A stretch of DNA of 64,000 nucleotides from Fodinibacter sp963695175 (GCA_963695175.1 CAVOGG010000004.1:372001-436000), one strand, 5' to 3'; counted from the stretch's first letter, positions 16,754 through 26,961 are shown. A program made the numbers and translations. The notes: generated from the letters alone by a model not told the origin.

Positions 16754-18880
16754 GTGGCGGACCAGCAGCCCGACCAGACCCCCGACCAGACCCCGGAGCC
16801 GGTGCTCGACCCGGTCGCCGAGGTCGAGGTCCCCGAGGGCGACGGGCAGGCCTACGACGCCGGCTCGATCACCGTCCTCGAAGGGCTCGAGGCGGTCCGC
16901 AAGCGCCCCGGCATGTACATCGGCTCCACCGGTGAGCGCGGCCTGCACCACCTGGTGTGGGAGATCGTCGACAACGCGGTCGACGAGGCCCTCGCCGGCT
17001 ACGCCGACACCATCGACGTCACCCTGATGGAGAACGGCGCGGTCCGGGTCAAGGACAACGGGCGCGGCATCCCCACCGACATGCACCCGACCGAGGGCGT
17101 CAGCGCCGTCGAGCTCGTGCTCACCCAGCTGCACGCCGGCGGCAAGTTCGGCGGCGGTGGCTACAAGGTGTCCGGCGGCCTGCACGGTGTCGGCTCCTCG
17201 GTCGTCAACGCGCTGTCCACCCGGCTCGACGTCTGCGTGCGCCAGAAGGGCCACGCCTTCCGGATGTCCTTCGACCACGGCGTGCCCGTCGGGTCGCTGG
17301 AGATGATGGAGGAGACCGACCGCACCGGCACCACCATCACCTACTGGGCCAACCCCGAGATCTTCGAGACCGTCGAGTACGACTACGAGACGATCCGCGC
17401 CCGCTTCCAGCAGTACGCCTTCCTCAACAAGGGCCTGCGCATCAACCTGGTCGACGAGCGGGTGGCCGACGCCACCACCGACGACGGTGAGCCCGACCTC
17501 GACGGCGTCGACGCCGACATCGCGCTCGTCGAGGACCACGAGGACGAGGACGCCGGCGGCGAGGCCCGCACCACCACCGCCCGCTCGGTGTCGTACCGGT
17601 ACGACAACGGCCTGGTCGACTACGTCAACCACCTGGTCAGCTCCAAGAAGTCCGACCCGGTGCACAGCGACGTCATCAGCATCGAGGTCGAGGACCCGTC
17701 GCGCAGCCTGGCCCTCGAGCTCGCGATGCAGTGGACCACCGCCTACTCCGAGTCGGTCCACTCCTACGCCAACACGGTCAACACCCACGAGGGCGGCACC
17801 CACGAGGAGGGCTTCCGGGCGGCGCTGACCAAGCTGGTCAACGACTTCGCGCGCAAGCAGAACCAGCTCAAGGAGAAGGACGAGAACCTCACCGGCGACG
17901 ACGTCCGCGAGGGCCTCACCGCCGTCATCTCGGTCAAGCTCGGCGAGCCGCAGTTCGAGGGCCAGACCAAGACCAAGCTGGGCAACTCCGAGGTCAAGGG
18001 CTTCGTGCAGAGCGCCATGACCCACGAGTTCGGCGCCTGGCTCGACAGCCACCCGAACGAGGGCCGCGAGATCGTCCGCAAGGCGATCCAGGCCTCGGCC
18101 GCCCGGATGGCCGCCCGCAAGGCGCGCGAGGCCACCCGCAAGCGGGTGCTCGAGTCCGGCGGCCTGCCCGGCAAGCTGCGCGACTGCCAGGCCAAGGACC
18201 CCGCGGTCTCCGAGGTGTTCATCGTCGAGGGTGACTCGGCCGGTGGTTCCGCGGTGCGCGGTCGCAACCCGCACAACCAGGCGATCCTGCCCATCCGCGG
18301 CAAGATCCTCAACGTCGAGCGGGCGCGCCTCGACAAGGCCCTGGGCAACCAGGAGGTGCAGGCCCTGATCTCGGCGTTCGGCACCGGCATCGGTGAGGAC
18401 TTCGACATCGAGAAGGCGCGGTACCACAAGATCGTGCTGATGGCCGATGCCGACGTCGACGGCATGCACATCCGCACCCTGCTGCTGACCCTGCTCTTCC
18501 GGTTCATGAAGCCGCTGATCGAGGCGGGCTACGTCTACCTCGCGCAGCCGCCGCTGTTCCGCCTGAAGTGGAGCAACGCCGCGCACGAGTTCGCGTTCAC
18601 CGACCGCGAGCGCGACGCCCTCATCGCCGAGGGGCAGAGCAAGGGCCGGCGCCTGCCGAAGGACAACCCGATCCAGCGCTACAAGGGTCTGGGCGAGATG
18701 GACTACCAGGAGCTGTGGGAGACCACGATGAACCCCGACTCGCGGGTGCTGCTGCAGGTCACCCTCGACGACGCGGCCGCCGCCGACGAGATCTTCTCGA
18801 TCCTGATGGGCGAGGACGTCGAGTCGCGCCGCTCCTTCATCCAGCGCAACGCCCGCGACGTGCGCTTTTTGGACATCTGA
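16754..18880 (+). CDS. gyrB: DNA gyrase subunit B
   Basis: The 708-residue ATPase subunit of DNA gyrase. GHKL motifs are clear: EIVDNAVDEALAGYAD, RVKDNGRGIPTDMHP and VSGGLHGVGSSVVNALS. The TOPRIM domain has EVFIVEGDSAGGSAV and LMADADVDGMHIRTLLLTLL, and the C-terminus has KRYKGLGEMD-type residues (QRYKGLGEMDYQELWETTM). GTG 16754 follows AAAGGAGAA; an in-frame ATG at 16706 lacks a ribosome site. An acidic insert (DIALVEDHEDEDAGGEA) falls in the transducer domain. gyrA follows after 119 bases. Confidence 0.97.
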   Translation: MADQQPDQTPDQTPEPVLDPVAEVEVPEGDGQAYDAGSITVLEGLEAVRKRPGMYIGSTGERGLHHLVWEIVDNAVDEALAGYADTIDVTLMENGAVRVKDNGRGIPTDMHPTEGVSAVELVLTQLHAGGKFGGGGYKVSGGLHGVGSSVVNALSTRLDVCVRQKGHAFRMSFDHGVPVGSLEMMEETDRTGTTITYWANPEIFETVEYDYETIRARFQQYAFLNKGLRINLVDERVADATTDDGEPDLDGVDADIALVEDHEDEDAGGEARTTTARSVSYRYDNGLVDYVNHLVSSKKSDPVHSDVISIEVEDPSRSLALELAMQWTTAYSESVHSYANTVNTHEGGTHEEGFRAALTKLVNDFARKQNQLKEKDENLTGDDVREGLTAVISVKLGEPQFEGQTKTKLGNSEVKGFVQSAMTHEFGAWLDSHPNEGREIVRKAIQASAARMAARKAREATRKRVLESGGLPGKLRDCQAKDPAVSEVFIVEGDSAGGSAVRGRNPHNQAILPIRGKILNVERARLDKALGNQEVQALISAFGTGIGEDFDIEKARYHKIVLMADADVDGMHIRTLLLTLLFRFMKPLIEAGYVYLAQPPLFRLKWSNAAHEFAFTDRERDALIAEGQSKGRRLPKDNPIQRYKGLGEMDYQELWETTMNPDSRVLLQVTLDDAAAADEIFSILMGEDVESRRSFIQRNARDVRFLDI

Positions 18881-18999
18881 GGATCAAGCGAGGAACGAGC
18901 GCTGACGAAGATGTCCCGAAGACACAGTCTCGACATCTGAGCCCGCACGCCCACGACGCCTACACCTTCTGCTGAACGCCAGACTAGACAAGGAACACG

Positions 19000-21646
19000 A
19001 TGACTGAGCAGCCGCCCGGTCGAGACCGACCGCACGGAGCCGATCGACCTCAACACCGAGATGCAGCGGTCGTACATCGAGTACGCCATGAGCGTCATCG
19101 TCAGCCGCGCGCTCCCGGACGTGCGCGACGGCCTCAAGCCCGTGCACCGCCGGGTGGTCTACGCGATGTACGACGGTGGCTACCGCCCCGACCGCGGCTT
19201 CAACAAGTGCAGCCGCGTCGTCGGTGAGGTCATGGGTGCCTACCACCCGCACGGTGACCAGTCGATCTACGACGCCCTGGTGCGCCTCGTGCAGGACTGG
19301 AGCCTGCGCTACCCGCTGGTGCAGGGGCAGGGCAACTTCGGCAGCCCGGGCGACGACCCGGCCGCCGCCCCGCGGTACACCGAGTGCCGGATGGCGCCGC
19401 TGGCGATGGAGATGGTGCGCGACATCGACGAGGAGACCGTCGACTTCCGCCCCAACTACGACGGCAAGACCCTCGAGCCCGACGTGCTGCCGAGCCGCTT
19501 CCCGAACCTGCTGGTCAACGGCTCCTCGGGCATCGCGGTCGGCATGGCCACCCAGATCCCGCCGCACAACCTGCGCGAGGTGGCCGCGGCCGCCGAGTGG
19601 GTGCTCGCGCACCCCGAGGCGAACCGCGAGGAGATGCTCGAGGCGGTGATGCGCGAGATCAAGGGCCCGGACTTCCCGACCGGCGCGCTGATCATGGGCA
19701 CCCGCGGCATCGAGGACGCCTACCGCACCGGGCGCGGCTCGATCATCATGCGCGCGGTCGTCGAGGTCGAGGAGATCCAGAACCGGCAGTGCCTCGTCGT
19801 CACCGAGCTGCCCTACCAGGTCAACCCCGACAGCCTGGCCCAGAAGATCGCCGAGCACGTCAAGGACGGCCGGCTCTCCGGCATCGCCGACATCCGCGAC
19901 GAGACCTCGGGCCGCACCGGCCAGCGCCTCGTCATCGTGCTCAAGCGCGATGCCGTCGCCAAGGTCGTGCTCAACAACCTGTTCAAGCACACCCAGCTGC
20001 AGACCAACTTCGGCGCCAACATGCTCGCGCTGGTCGACGGCGTGCCGCGCACCCTGCCGATCGACGCGTTCATCCGGCACTGGGTCGACCACCAGCTCGA
20101 CGTCATCCAGCGCCGCACCGCCTACCGGCTGCGCAAGGCCGAGGAGCGCATCCACATCCTGCGCGGCCTGCTCAAGGCGCTCGACGCCCTCGACGAGGTC
20201 ATCGCGCTGATCCGGCGCTCGCCGACCGTCGACGAGGCCCGCACCGGTCTGATGGGGCTGCTCGAGATCGACGAGGTGCAGGCCCAGGCCATCCTCGACA
20301 TGCAGCTGCGCCGGCTGGCCGCCCTGGAGCGGCAGAAGATCATCGACGACCACGACGAGCTCGAGGCGATGATCGTCGACTTCACCGACATCCTCGCCAA
20401 GCCGGGTCGCCAGCGCGACATCGTCTCCGAGGAGCTCGCCGAGATCGTCAAGAAGTACGGCGACGACCGGCGCTCGAAGATCATGCCGTTCGACGGTGAC
20501 ATGTCGATGGAGGACCTCATCCCCGAGGAGGACGTCGTCGTCACCATCACCCGCGGCGGCTACGCCAAGCGCACCCGGGTCGACGCCTACCGCTCGCAGC
20601 GCCGCGGCGGCAAGGGCGTGCGCGGTGCCTCGCTGCGCGGCGAGGACATGGTCGACCACTTCTTCACGACCACGTCGCACCACTGGCTGCTCTTCTTCAC
20701 CAACCTGGGCCGCGTCTACCGCGCCAAGGCCTACGAGCTGCCGGATGCCGGCCGCGACGGCAAGGGCCAGCACGTCGCCAACGTGATGGCCTTCCAGCCG
20801 GGCGAGCAGATCGCCCAGGTGCTGGCGGTGCGCGACTACGCGAGCGCCGCCTACCTCGTGCTCGCCACGAAGGCCGGCCTGGTCAAGAAGACCCGGCTCG
20901 GCGAGTACGACAGCCCGCGCAGCGGCGGCCTGATCGCGGTCAACCTGCGCGACGGCGACGAGCTGGTCGGGGCCGGCCTGGCCGAGTCCACCGACGACCT
21001 GCTGCTGGTCTCGCGCAAGGGGCAGTCGGTGCGCTTCCACGCCGACGACGCCACGCTGCGCCCGATGGGCCGGCCGACCTCGGGCGTCACGGGCATGAAG
21101 TTCCGCGACGGCGACTCGCTGCTGGCCATGTCGGTCGTCCACGAGGGCACCGACCCCGACGTGTTCGTCGTCTTCGAGTCCGGGCTCGCCAAGCGCTCGA
21201 AGGTCTCGGAGTGGAACGTCAAGGGCCGCGCCATCTACGGCGTCGCCGTCGCCAAGCTGTCCGACAAGGGCGGTGACCTCGTCGGGGCGCTGACCGTCGA
21301 CGAGGACGACGAGGTGCTGGTCATCTTCGAGAAGGGCAACGTCGTGCGCTCGCGCGTCGACGAGGTCCGCCTCACCGGTCGCAACACGATGGGCGTGCAG
21401 TTCGCCAAGGCCGGCAAGAACGACGCGATCGTCGGCATCGCCCTCAACCCGGAGCGCGAGGTCGAGGAGGCCGTGGAGGCCGTCGAGGCGGCGGAGGACG
21501 CGGCGGCCGCGAGCGGCCCGGCATCCGGGGTCATCGATGGTGACGATGACGTCTCGGGTTCTGGGCCCGCCGGGTCTGTTGTCGCAGTCGAGGCGATCGA
21601 TGCCGTACCGTCGTTGGACGACGAGGACTCAGGAGGTCTTGAGTGA
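19000..21646 (+). CDS. gyrA: DNA gyrase subunit A, frame break at codon 7
   Basis: The breakage-reunion subunit, about 882 residues. Present are SYIEYAMSVIVSRALPDVRDGLKP, GDQSIYDALVRLVQDWSLRYPLV (quinolone region), catalytic Tyr in AAPRYTECRM, and C-terminal beta-propeller repeats including the gyrase box RRGGKGV. ATG 19000 has an AAGGA site; its first six codons (MTEQPP) are in a different frame from the rest. Removing one G near 19018 gives MTEQPPVETDRTEPIDLNTEMQ, a standard GyrA start. Read literally, only ATG 19061 remains, losing about 20 conserved residues. As gyrA is essential, the extra base is very probably a sequence error. An acidic, low-complexity tail (about residues 820-882) ends the protein. 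Confidence 0.95.
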
Positions 21647-22338
21647 GCACCGCAGAAGAGGCGGGGCGCCCTGTGCGCCCGCCCGCGTCCTCCTCGGGTA
21701 CCGCCCGACGTGCGCCGTACGCCGACAGCGGTTCCGCAGGGGGCCGCGGCAGCGACAGTGGCGCGCTGCGCCGGATGGCCGACGGCGACGCCGGCTCCTA
21801 CAGTGCACCGACCACGCCGGTGCCCGTGACGCACACCCCCGCGGCTCGGTCCGCGCCGGCCACCCCGTCGCCGGCACCTCCCACCGCGCCTGCGGCGGCT
21901 CCGCCGGCCGTCGTTGCCGCAGGTCAGGGCGCCCCGACCGGCGCCGCACCGCGGCAGGCGCCGCGCCCGGCATCCGCCCGTCGGGTTCGGCTCACCGTCT
22001 CGCGCGTCGACCCGTGGTCGGCGATGAAGATCGCCTTCCTGCTCTCGGTCGCGCTGGGCATCGCCGGCGTCGTCATGGTCTTCGTGCTGTGGACGATCCT
22101 GGCCGGCATGGGCGTGTTCGACCAGATCAACGGCATCGTCGGGCAGGTGGTGCAGGACGGCCAGCAGCGCTTCGACATCATGGACTTCATCGGCCTGGGT
22201 CGGGTGCTCTCGCTGTCGATCGTCATCGCGGTGATCGACGTGATCCTGGTGACGGCGATCGCCACCCTCGGGGCGTTCCTCTACAACGTGTCGAGCGCCC
22301 TGGTCGGCGGCGTGCAGCTCACCCTGACCGACGACTGA
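21643..22338 (+). CDS. DUF3566 transmembrane protein
   Basis: A 231-residue membrane protein found next to gyrA across Actinobacteria. The first 115 residues are Pro/Ala/Ser-rich and probably disordered. The DUF3566 core follows: RRVRLTVSRVDPWSAMKIAFLLS, a first membrane helix (AFLLSVALGIAGVVMVFVLWTIL), a loop with the FD.INGIVGQVV pattern, and a second helix (IVIAVIDVILVTAIATLGAFLYN). GTG 21643 overlaps the gyrA stop (GTGA), so it is co-translated. Function is not established. Confidence 0.93.
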   Translation: MSTAEEAGRPVRPPASSSGTARRAPYADSGSAGGRGSDSGALRRMADGDAGSYSAPTTPVPVTHTPAARSAPATPSPAPPTAPAAAPPAVVAAGQGAPTGAAPRQAPRPASARRVRLTVSRVDPWSAMKIAFLLSVALGIAGVVMVFVLWTILAGMGVFDQINGIVGQVVQDGQQRFDIMDFIGLGRVLSLSIVIAVIDVILVTAIATLGAFLYNVSSALVGGVQLTLTDD

Positions 22339-22444
22339 CCTGCGCAGTCGCGGCATCCGGGCCGTTTTGAGTGCAGGTGCCGTGGTGAGGTAACCTCGTG
22401 CACCGTGCCACCCTCCGCGGGTGGCGCAACCGATCGCGGTGAAC

Positions 22445-22521
22445 GGGCCTATAGCTCAGACGGTTAGAGCGCTTCCCTGATAAGGAAGAGGCCACAGGTT
22501 CAAGTCCTGTTAGGCCCACCA
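22445..22521 (+). tRNA. tRNA-Ile (GAT)
   Basis: A 77-nt cloverleaf. Acceptor GGGCCTA pairs with TAGGCCC; the D-arm is GCTCAGACGGTTAGAGC, the anticodon GAT (22479-22481) sits in the CTTCC/GGAAG stem, the T-arm is AGGTTCAAGTCCT, and a 3' CCA is encoded. Confidence 0.97.
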
Positions 22522-22551
22522 CCCGATCCTCACTCCCAAGGTGGTGAACCC

Positions 22552-22674
22552 GTGAAGAAGATCCTTCTGCTGGTCGCGACGGCCATCGGCGCGCTCGCGA
22601 TCTCGAAGCAGATCGCGGCCAAGAAGGCCGAGAACCAGCTCTGGGCCGAGGCCACGGACACCCCGAAGGGCTGA
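22552..22674 (+). CDS. DLW-39 family small protein
   Basis: A 40-residue protein starting at GTG 22552: a short hydrophobic N-terminus (KKILLLVATAIGALAI) and a charged tail with the family mark AENQLWAEATD. Members sit between tRNA-Ile and tRNA-Ala beside gyrA in many Actinobacteria; they are probably single-span membrane peptides of unknown function. AAGGTGG lies upstream. Confidence 0.85.
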   Translation: MKKILLLVATAIGALAISKQIAAKKAENQLWAEATDTPKG

Positions 22675-22736
22675 GTCGTCTCGTTTCATCCTCGGATGCC
22701 GCCCGCTCGCCTCGTGCGCGCGGGTTCGGTGTTCTC

Positions 22737-22809
22737 GGGGCCATGGCGCAATTGGTAGCGCACCTGCTTTGCAAGCAGGGGGTTAGGGGTTCGAGTCCCC
22801 TTGGCTCCA
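22737..22809 (+). tRNA. tRNA-Ala (TGC)
   Basis: A 73-nt cloverleaf. Acceptor GGGGCCA pairs with TGGCTCC, the anticodon TGC (22770-22772) lies in the CCTGC/GCAGG stem, and the T-arm is AGGGGTTCGAGTCCCCT. CCA is not encoded. The anticodon stem-loop holds the sequence repeated at 49402, making this gene the likely island insertion site. Confidence 0.97.
22768..22783 (+). repeat. Candidate att core, left copy (in tRNA-Ala)
   Basis: TTTGCAAGCAGGGGGT, spanning the anticodon and the 3' side of its stem, is identical to 49402-49417. Confidence 0.6.
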
Positions 22810-22818
22810 CCGCAGGTC

Positions 22819-22850
22819 AGAGGCCCTTTCCGCTCGTCGGGAGGGCCTCT
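22819..22850 (+). terminator. Terminator after tRNA-Ala
   Basis: AGAGGCCCT pairs with AGGGCCTCT across a 14-base loop, followed by TT, 9 bases past the tRNA. It lies on the element side of the proposed left junction. Confidence 0.7.
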
Positions 22851-22859
22851 TTCGCGTCC

Positions 22860-22882
22860 GTACCCCAGAGAAGTACTGCAGT
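22860..22882 (+). repeat. GTACCCCAGA repeat, left island end
   Basis: GTACCCCAGA followed by GAAGTAC and TGCAGT. It is 21/23 identical to 49294-49316 in the same orientation. It lies 77 bases inside the left att core, suggesting an integrase or excisionase arm site. Confidence 0.5.
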
Positions 22883-22958
22883 AGCCGAGGATCGCTCCGT
22901 CGCCCGTCTCGCCCGGCTGACCTCGAGCAGAGGTGCTGCCTCGGGGAACGGACGGCGC

Positions 22959-23619
22959 TCAGTGGGTCCAGACAGACATCACGTGCTCGTGCAGCAAGGT
23001 GCCGACGTGCGGGTCGCGGGCGCGTAGCCCCTCGAGCAAAGGCGCGTGGCTGTCTGCGACGTCGCATGAGGCTGGGGAACCTCTCGCGGTTGGAGATCGG
23101 CGTGAGGCGACGGAAGTTGGCCTCGACCATGGGCCACATCCGGGGTAGGAGCACGTTCCCGGATGACTCCCAGATCGTCCGGTGGAACGCGACGTCGGCA
23201 TGCACGAGAGCCACGACGTCGTCTTCGGCGGCGGCGGCCCGCATCTCGCCGAGGAAACGCTCGAGCTCGTCGACGGCGCCCGACGGCGCGCTGGCGATGA
23301 ACTGGTGGGCGGCGAGCTCCTCGAGCACCGCACGCACGGCGTAGGTCTGTCGAGCCTCGTCCTCGGACACCTCGGTGACGAAGGTGCCACGCCGTGCGAA
23401 CTGTTCGACGAGTCCTTCGTGTGCGAGGCGGCGGAGGGCGTCACGCACCGGTGCCTGGCTCACACCGAGCTGCCGTGCGAGCTCGGACTCGACGATCCGC
23501 GCCCCAGGAGACAGGTCTCGGTCGAGGATCTGCCCGCGGATCCGTGTGTAGACCTGGTCGGACAGGAGTGACCGGTCGACGATCCCGTCGCCAGCCTCGT
23601 TCAGACCCACCGTCGTCAT
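22959..23619 (-). pseudogene. GntR/FadR-type regulator, one-base frame break
   Basis: About 219 residues after repair. The GntR winged helix is complete (VYTRIRGQILDRDLSPGARI, ESELARQLGVSQAPVRDALRRL, GLVEQFARRGTFV), followed by a FCD effector domain (YAVRAVLEELAA, DVAFHRTIWESSGN). Near 23064 one extra base breaks the frame; the next frame continues DVADSHAPLLEGLRARDP and ends in VMSVWTH. GGGAGG precedes ATG 23619. It is the first leftward gene of the sugar-acid block and most likely controls it, sensing a sugar acid or aldonate; this is inference from family and neighbours. Confidence 0.82.
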
Positions 23620-23725
23620 GCCGTGCCTCCCCTGGTTCCGAAAACGAGTGTGCCCAACTGCCGGCGGCGGGTTCGCGCTGCGAGCGTCCCACGAACGGGC
23701 CCGCGATTCGCAGCGTCGTCGTAGA

Positions 23726-24577
23726 TCAGGCATGGACCAGTGCTCCCTCGCCCAGGGCCGGCCTGACCACCGCCGGGCCGTTTCCGTTGGTTGCGGCGGT
23801 CATGAAACGCGCGCGCGCATCGGCGTCGATGTTCTGCGCGAACATGTCGTCGTGCATGGGGAGCACGTGGCGGGCCCCGGCTTGCTTGGCGAGCTCGAAA
23901 GCCTCCTCGGCGTTCATGTTGCCCGCGAAGCCCATGGCTCGACGATCATCGTCGCGCCCGTTGACGGGCAGGCAGAGCAGGTCGGGCGCGACGGCTGCCA
24001 CCCGCGCTGTCAGGAGGTCGTCGGCCCGGGCATCGCCGACGTGTGCCACGGTCACCTGACCGTCGGACACGGCGTACCCCTGGAAGTGGTGTCCGAGCAC
24101 CGGGTCCTGCAGGTAGTCGTCGTGAGCCACCGGAAAGGCCTGAATGGTGAGCGATGCCAGCTCGAACGTCTCGTCTCCCTTGGTGCCGCGGATGCGTCCG
24201 CTCGCCCACCCGAGATCCCTCAACAGGTCGCGACACGCTTCCGGAGCCACCACAGTGGCCTGGGGCGAGCTCCTCGCCAGTGTCCGCAGGGTGGGGACGT
24301 CGAGGTGGTCGAGGTGCTCGTGTGAGCAGATCACGACGTCAGCGTCGCTGATCTCGGCGGGATCGAGGGGGGCCCGGGACAACCGTCGGTGGTCGAAGGG
24401 CGCGCCGAGCACGGCCTCGCAGTGGTTGGACAGGTAGAGGTCGATGTAGACCTTGCGTTCGGGGAACCGCACCAGGAGACCCGACTGGCCCAGTGGCCAA
24501 ACCGAGGCAGCGCCGGGAGCGACTGGCTCGTCCATCAATGCCAACAGGTCGGCACCGGACCGCTTCGGCTCGATCAC
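23726..24577 (-). CDS. UlaG-like metallo-beta-lactamase-fold lactonase
   Basis: A 283-residue cytoplasmic hydrolase. The metal motif SHEHLDHLD is followed by further histidines (FPVAHDD, VLGHHFQGY) and the late VLPMHDDMF. It resembles UlaG, which opens L-ascorbate-6-phosphate lactone, including the N-terminal LGQSGLLVRFPERKVYIDLYLS. It is divergent from the ABC importer gene and shares its orientation with the GntR gene 106 bases downstream. A sugar lactone is a sensible substrate given the sugar-acid genes, but the actual lactone is unknown. Confidence 0.85.
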   Translation of the reverse strand: MIEPKRSGADLLALMDEPVAPGAASVWPLGQSGLLVRFPERKVYIDLYLSNHCEAVLGAPFDHRRLSRAPLDPAEISDADVVICSHEHLDHLDVPTLRTLARSSPQATVVAPEACRDLLRDLGWASGRIRGTKGDETFELASLTIQAFPVAHDDYLQDPVLGHHFQGYAVSDGQVTVAHVGDARADDLLTARVAAVAPDLLCLPVNGRDDDRRAMGFAGNMNAEEAFELAKQAGARHVLPMHDDMFAQNIDADARARFMTAATNGNGPAVVRPALGEGALVHA

Positions 24578-24686
24578 GTCAGAAAGTCCTTACATAACGA
24601 AACGGGTGTGACCGTTGACACAGGACACCGTACCTGCAACTCTATCGCTCAGCCACAATCGGCTATCGATTAGATCGGAGCACACA
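24578..24686 (+). promoter_or_regulatory. Divergent promoter region of the sugar-acid block
   Basis: The 109-base gap between the lactonase and the binding-protein gene is AT-richer than its surroundings. TTGACA at 24615-24620 is a good -35 for rightward transcription, with AACTCT at 24638 or TCTATC at 24641 as possible -10 boxes. CGAT-TAG-ATCG near the right end is a short palindrome that could bind the GntR protein. Confidence 0.35.
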
Positions 24687-25997
24687 GTGAGTTCAGCATC
24701 TTTGCGGCGTCGCAGCGTTGCGGCCGCCGCGTTGGTCACGGTGGCGGGCTTGGCCTTGACCGCCTGTTCGGGCGGCAAGGCGGACACGTCGTCCTCCTCC
24801 GGCGGCCAGGTCACCATCACGTACGCCACGGTGGGGGCCGACCCCCTGCTGGCGGCCGAGCAGAAGATCATCGACGCCTTCGAAGCCGCCAACCCAACCA
24901 TCAAGGTGAAGGTTGAGAAGTACAACTTCGAGGACTACGACACCAAGCTGACGACGGCGTTCCGCGGTGGAGCGGGGCCGGACGTCCTGCGGGTCAACCA
25001 CCCCAACGTGCAGGCCTGGGGCAACGCCGGCTACCTGGCCGACCTGACCTCGGTCGTTGACTCCAGCGGTTTCCAGAAGGCGGAGTTCGTTCCTGGGTTG
25101 CTGCAGATCGGTCTGGTCGGTGGCAAGCAGTACTCGCTTCCGATCGACACGGACGCCCGTGTGCTGTTCTACAACCCCAAGCTGCTCAAGGACGCCGGGA
25201 TCAGCGCACCGCCGGCAACCTGGGCCGACCTGATTACCGACGTCCAGAAGTTCAAGGGCACCAAGGCCTACGGGTACGGCTTCCGCTCAGACTCGGACTA
25301 CGCCATGGCCTATGAGACGGTCGGCCCGTACATGAAGGCCGCCGGTGGGCAGATCCTCAACACCGAGGCCCAGCCGCAGGCGGTTGCGGGCACCGACCAG
25401 AAGACGATCGATGCGGTCACCCTCCTGCAGAACATCGTCAAGACCGGCGCCGTGCCGCCCGGCGAGAACAACATGGGCGAGACCACGATCTACAACCTGT
25501 TCACCAGCGGCAAGGTCGCCATGATGACCGGCGGTCCCTGGGTCCGTGAGTCGATCCTCAAGGCCAATCCCGACGCCAAGCTGGGCGTCGACTACGGCGT
25601 CGCCCCCATCCCCGCGCAGGAAGCCGGTGGCATCACGGCAAGCACCTCCGGCGGCTGGCAGATCGGCGCCGGAGCCAAGAGCGCGAATCTCGACGCGACG
25701 AAGTCCTTCATCAGCTTCTACGAGCAGCCGGCCAACCTCATCTCACTGGCCTCGAGCAACTCGTTCCCGCCGCTGAAGTCCGGGCTGAACGGTCCGCCGT
25801 TCGCGGGTGACCCGTTCTACGACCCGTTCAAGGCCGTCCTGCCCAACAGCGGTCTGCCGATCACACCCGTCGCCCAGATGGCGCAGGTTTCCGCGGTCTT
25901 CGAGAAGAACGTGCGTGCCGCCGTCAACCAGGGGGACTCCGCTCAGGGCAAGCTCACCGCGTTCGACGACGAGGTGAACAAAGCGGTCCTGAAGTGA
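24687..25997 (+). CDS. ABC sugar importer, substrate-binding lipoprotein
   Basis: A 436-residue family 1 extracellular solute-binding protein. The signal peptide has a twin-Arg-like RRRS start and a lipobox LTAC with Cys27. Mature domain features are ITYATVGADPLLAAEQKIIDAF, GAGPDVLRVNHPNVQAW, YSLPIDTDARVLFYNPKLLKDAGI and KVAMMTGGPWVRES. GTG 24687 has GGAG upstream. Its stop overlaps the first permease (GTGA). Anchored outside the membrane, it delivers sugar or a sugar acid to the two permeases. Confidence 0.93.
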   Translation: MSSASLRRRSVAAAALVTVAGLALTACSGGKADTSSSSGGQVTITYATVGADPLLAAEQKIIDAFEAANPTIKVKVEKYNFEDYDTKLTTAFRGGAGPDVLRVNHPNVQAWGNAGYLADLTSVVDSSGFQKAEFVPGLLQIGLVGGKQYSLPIDTDARVLFYNPKLLKDAGISAPPATWADLITDVQKFKGTKAYGYGFRSDSDYAMAYETVGPYMKAAGGQILNTEAQPQAVAGTDQKTIDAVTLLQNIVKTGAVPPGENNMGETTIYNLFTSGKVAMMTGGPWVRESILKANPDAKLGVDYGVAPIPAQEAGGITASTSGGWQIGAGAKSANLDATKSFISFYEQPANLISLASSNSFPPLKSGLNGPPFAGDPFYDPFKAVLPNSGLPITPVAQMAQVSAVFEKNVRAAVNQGDSAQGKLTAFDDEVNKAVLK

Positions 25998-26961
25998 CCA
26001 CCTCATCGGCCACCACCGCCGGGCACCGACCCTCTGGGTCGGCTGCCCGGCGGGGCCCCGGCGGACGCGGGACACCCCGTCCGACGGCTGGGTGGGTCAA
26101 GCGCCTCGGTGGCTGGCCGATGGCGATCATCCCCGCCGTGATCACCGTCGGGATGCTCATCTACCCGTTGGGCTTCAACATCTGGACCTCGCTTCACGTC
26201 GACCGGCTCTCGCCCCAGGACGGCACCTTCGTCGGGCTGGACAACTACCGGGATCTCGTCGAGTTCGGCGATCTCGGCAGGACCCTGCGCACCACGTTCA
26301 TCTGGACCTTCGGCTGCCTCTTCTTCCAGGCGATTATCGGCTTCGTCGCCGCCTTGACGCTCAATGGGATGGGCAGGATCGCCGGCCCCTGTCGCGCACT
26401 GCTGCTCATGCCCTGGGTGATGCCCGGCGTGGTCGTCAGCGCGGTCTGGCTGACGATCCTCAACCCCATCGGGGGCCTGGCGAACTCGGTCCTGGCCCAG
26501 GTGGGCGTCGAACCCAGGGACTGGCTGGGCGACCCGAAGACCGCACTGGCATCGCTCATCTTCGTCAACGTCTGGAAGGGCTTCCCGTTCTGGATGCTCA
26601 TGCTGGCAGCCGGGTTGAAGTCGATCCCTGAAGAGCTGCACGAGGCCGCCCAGCTGGACGGCGCCAACTACCTGCAGCGCGTCCGCCACATCATCATGCC
26701 GTCGATGCGCTCGGTGTGGATCCTCACCGGGCTACTGGCCTTCATCTGGACCTTCAACTACTTCGATCTCGCGTATGCGATGACGAATGGTGGGCCGGAC
26801 GGCGCCACGACGACCCTGGCCTACGACATCTACCAGACCTCCTTCGTGTTCAACCGGTTCGACCAGGGGTCGCGCTCTCGGTCATCTCGTTCGCATTGAT
26901 GAGCGTGGCCATCGGCTTCTACGCCTTGGCCTCGCGCCGCAGCAACAGGAGCGCGCTATGA
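25994..26961 (+). pseudogene. ABC sugar permease (MalF type), one-base frame break
   Basis: About 322 residues, six predicted membrane helices, with the ATPase-contact EAA loop EELHEAAQLDGANYLQRVRHIIMPSM. An N-terminal basic, Gly/Pro-rich leader precedes the first helix. Near 26872 one base appears to be missing: the literal frame stops at 26899, but the adjacent frame completes the last helix (ALSVISFALMSVAIGFYALASRR) and ends at 26961, overlapping the next ATG (ATGA). This is the clearest deletion among the breaks in the window. Confidence 0.85.

Noticed and set aside
22737..22811. tRNA-Ala as a disrupted gene at the island edge
   Set aside because: All four arms pair correctly; the gene is intact and only its anticodon region is repeated at 49402.
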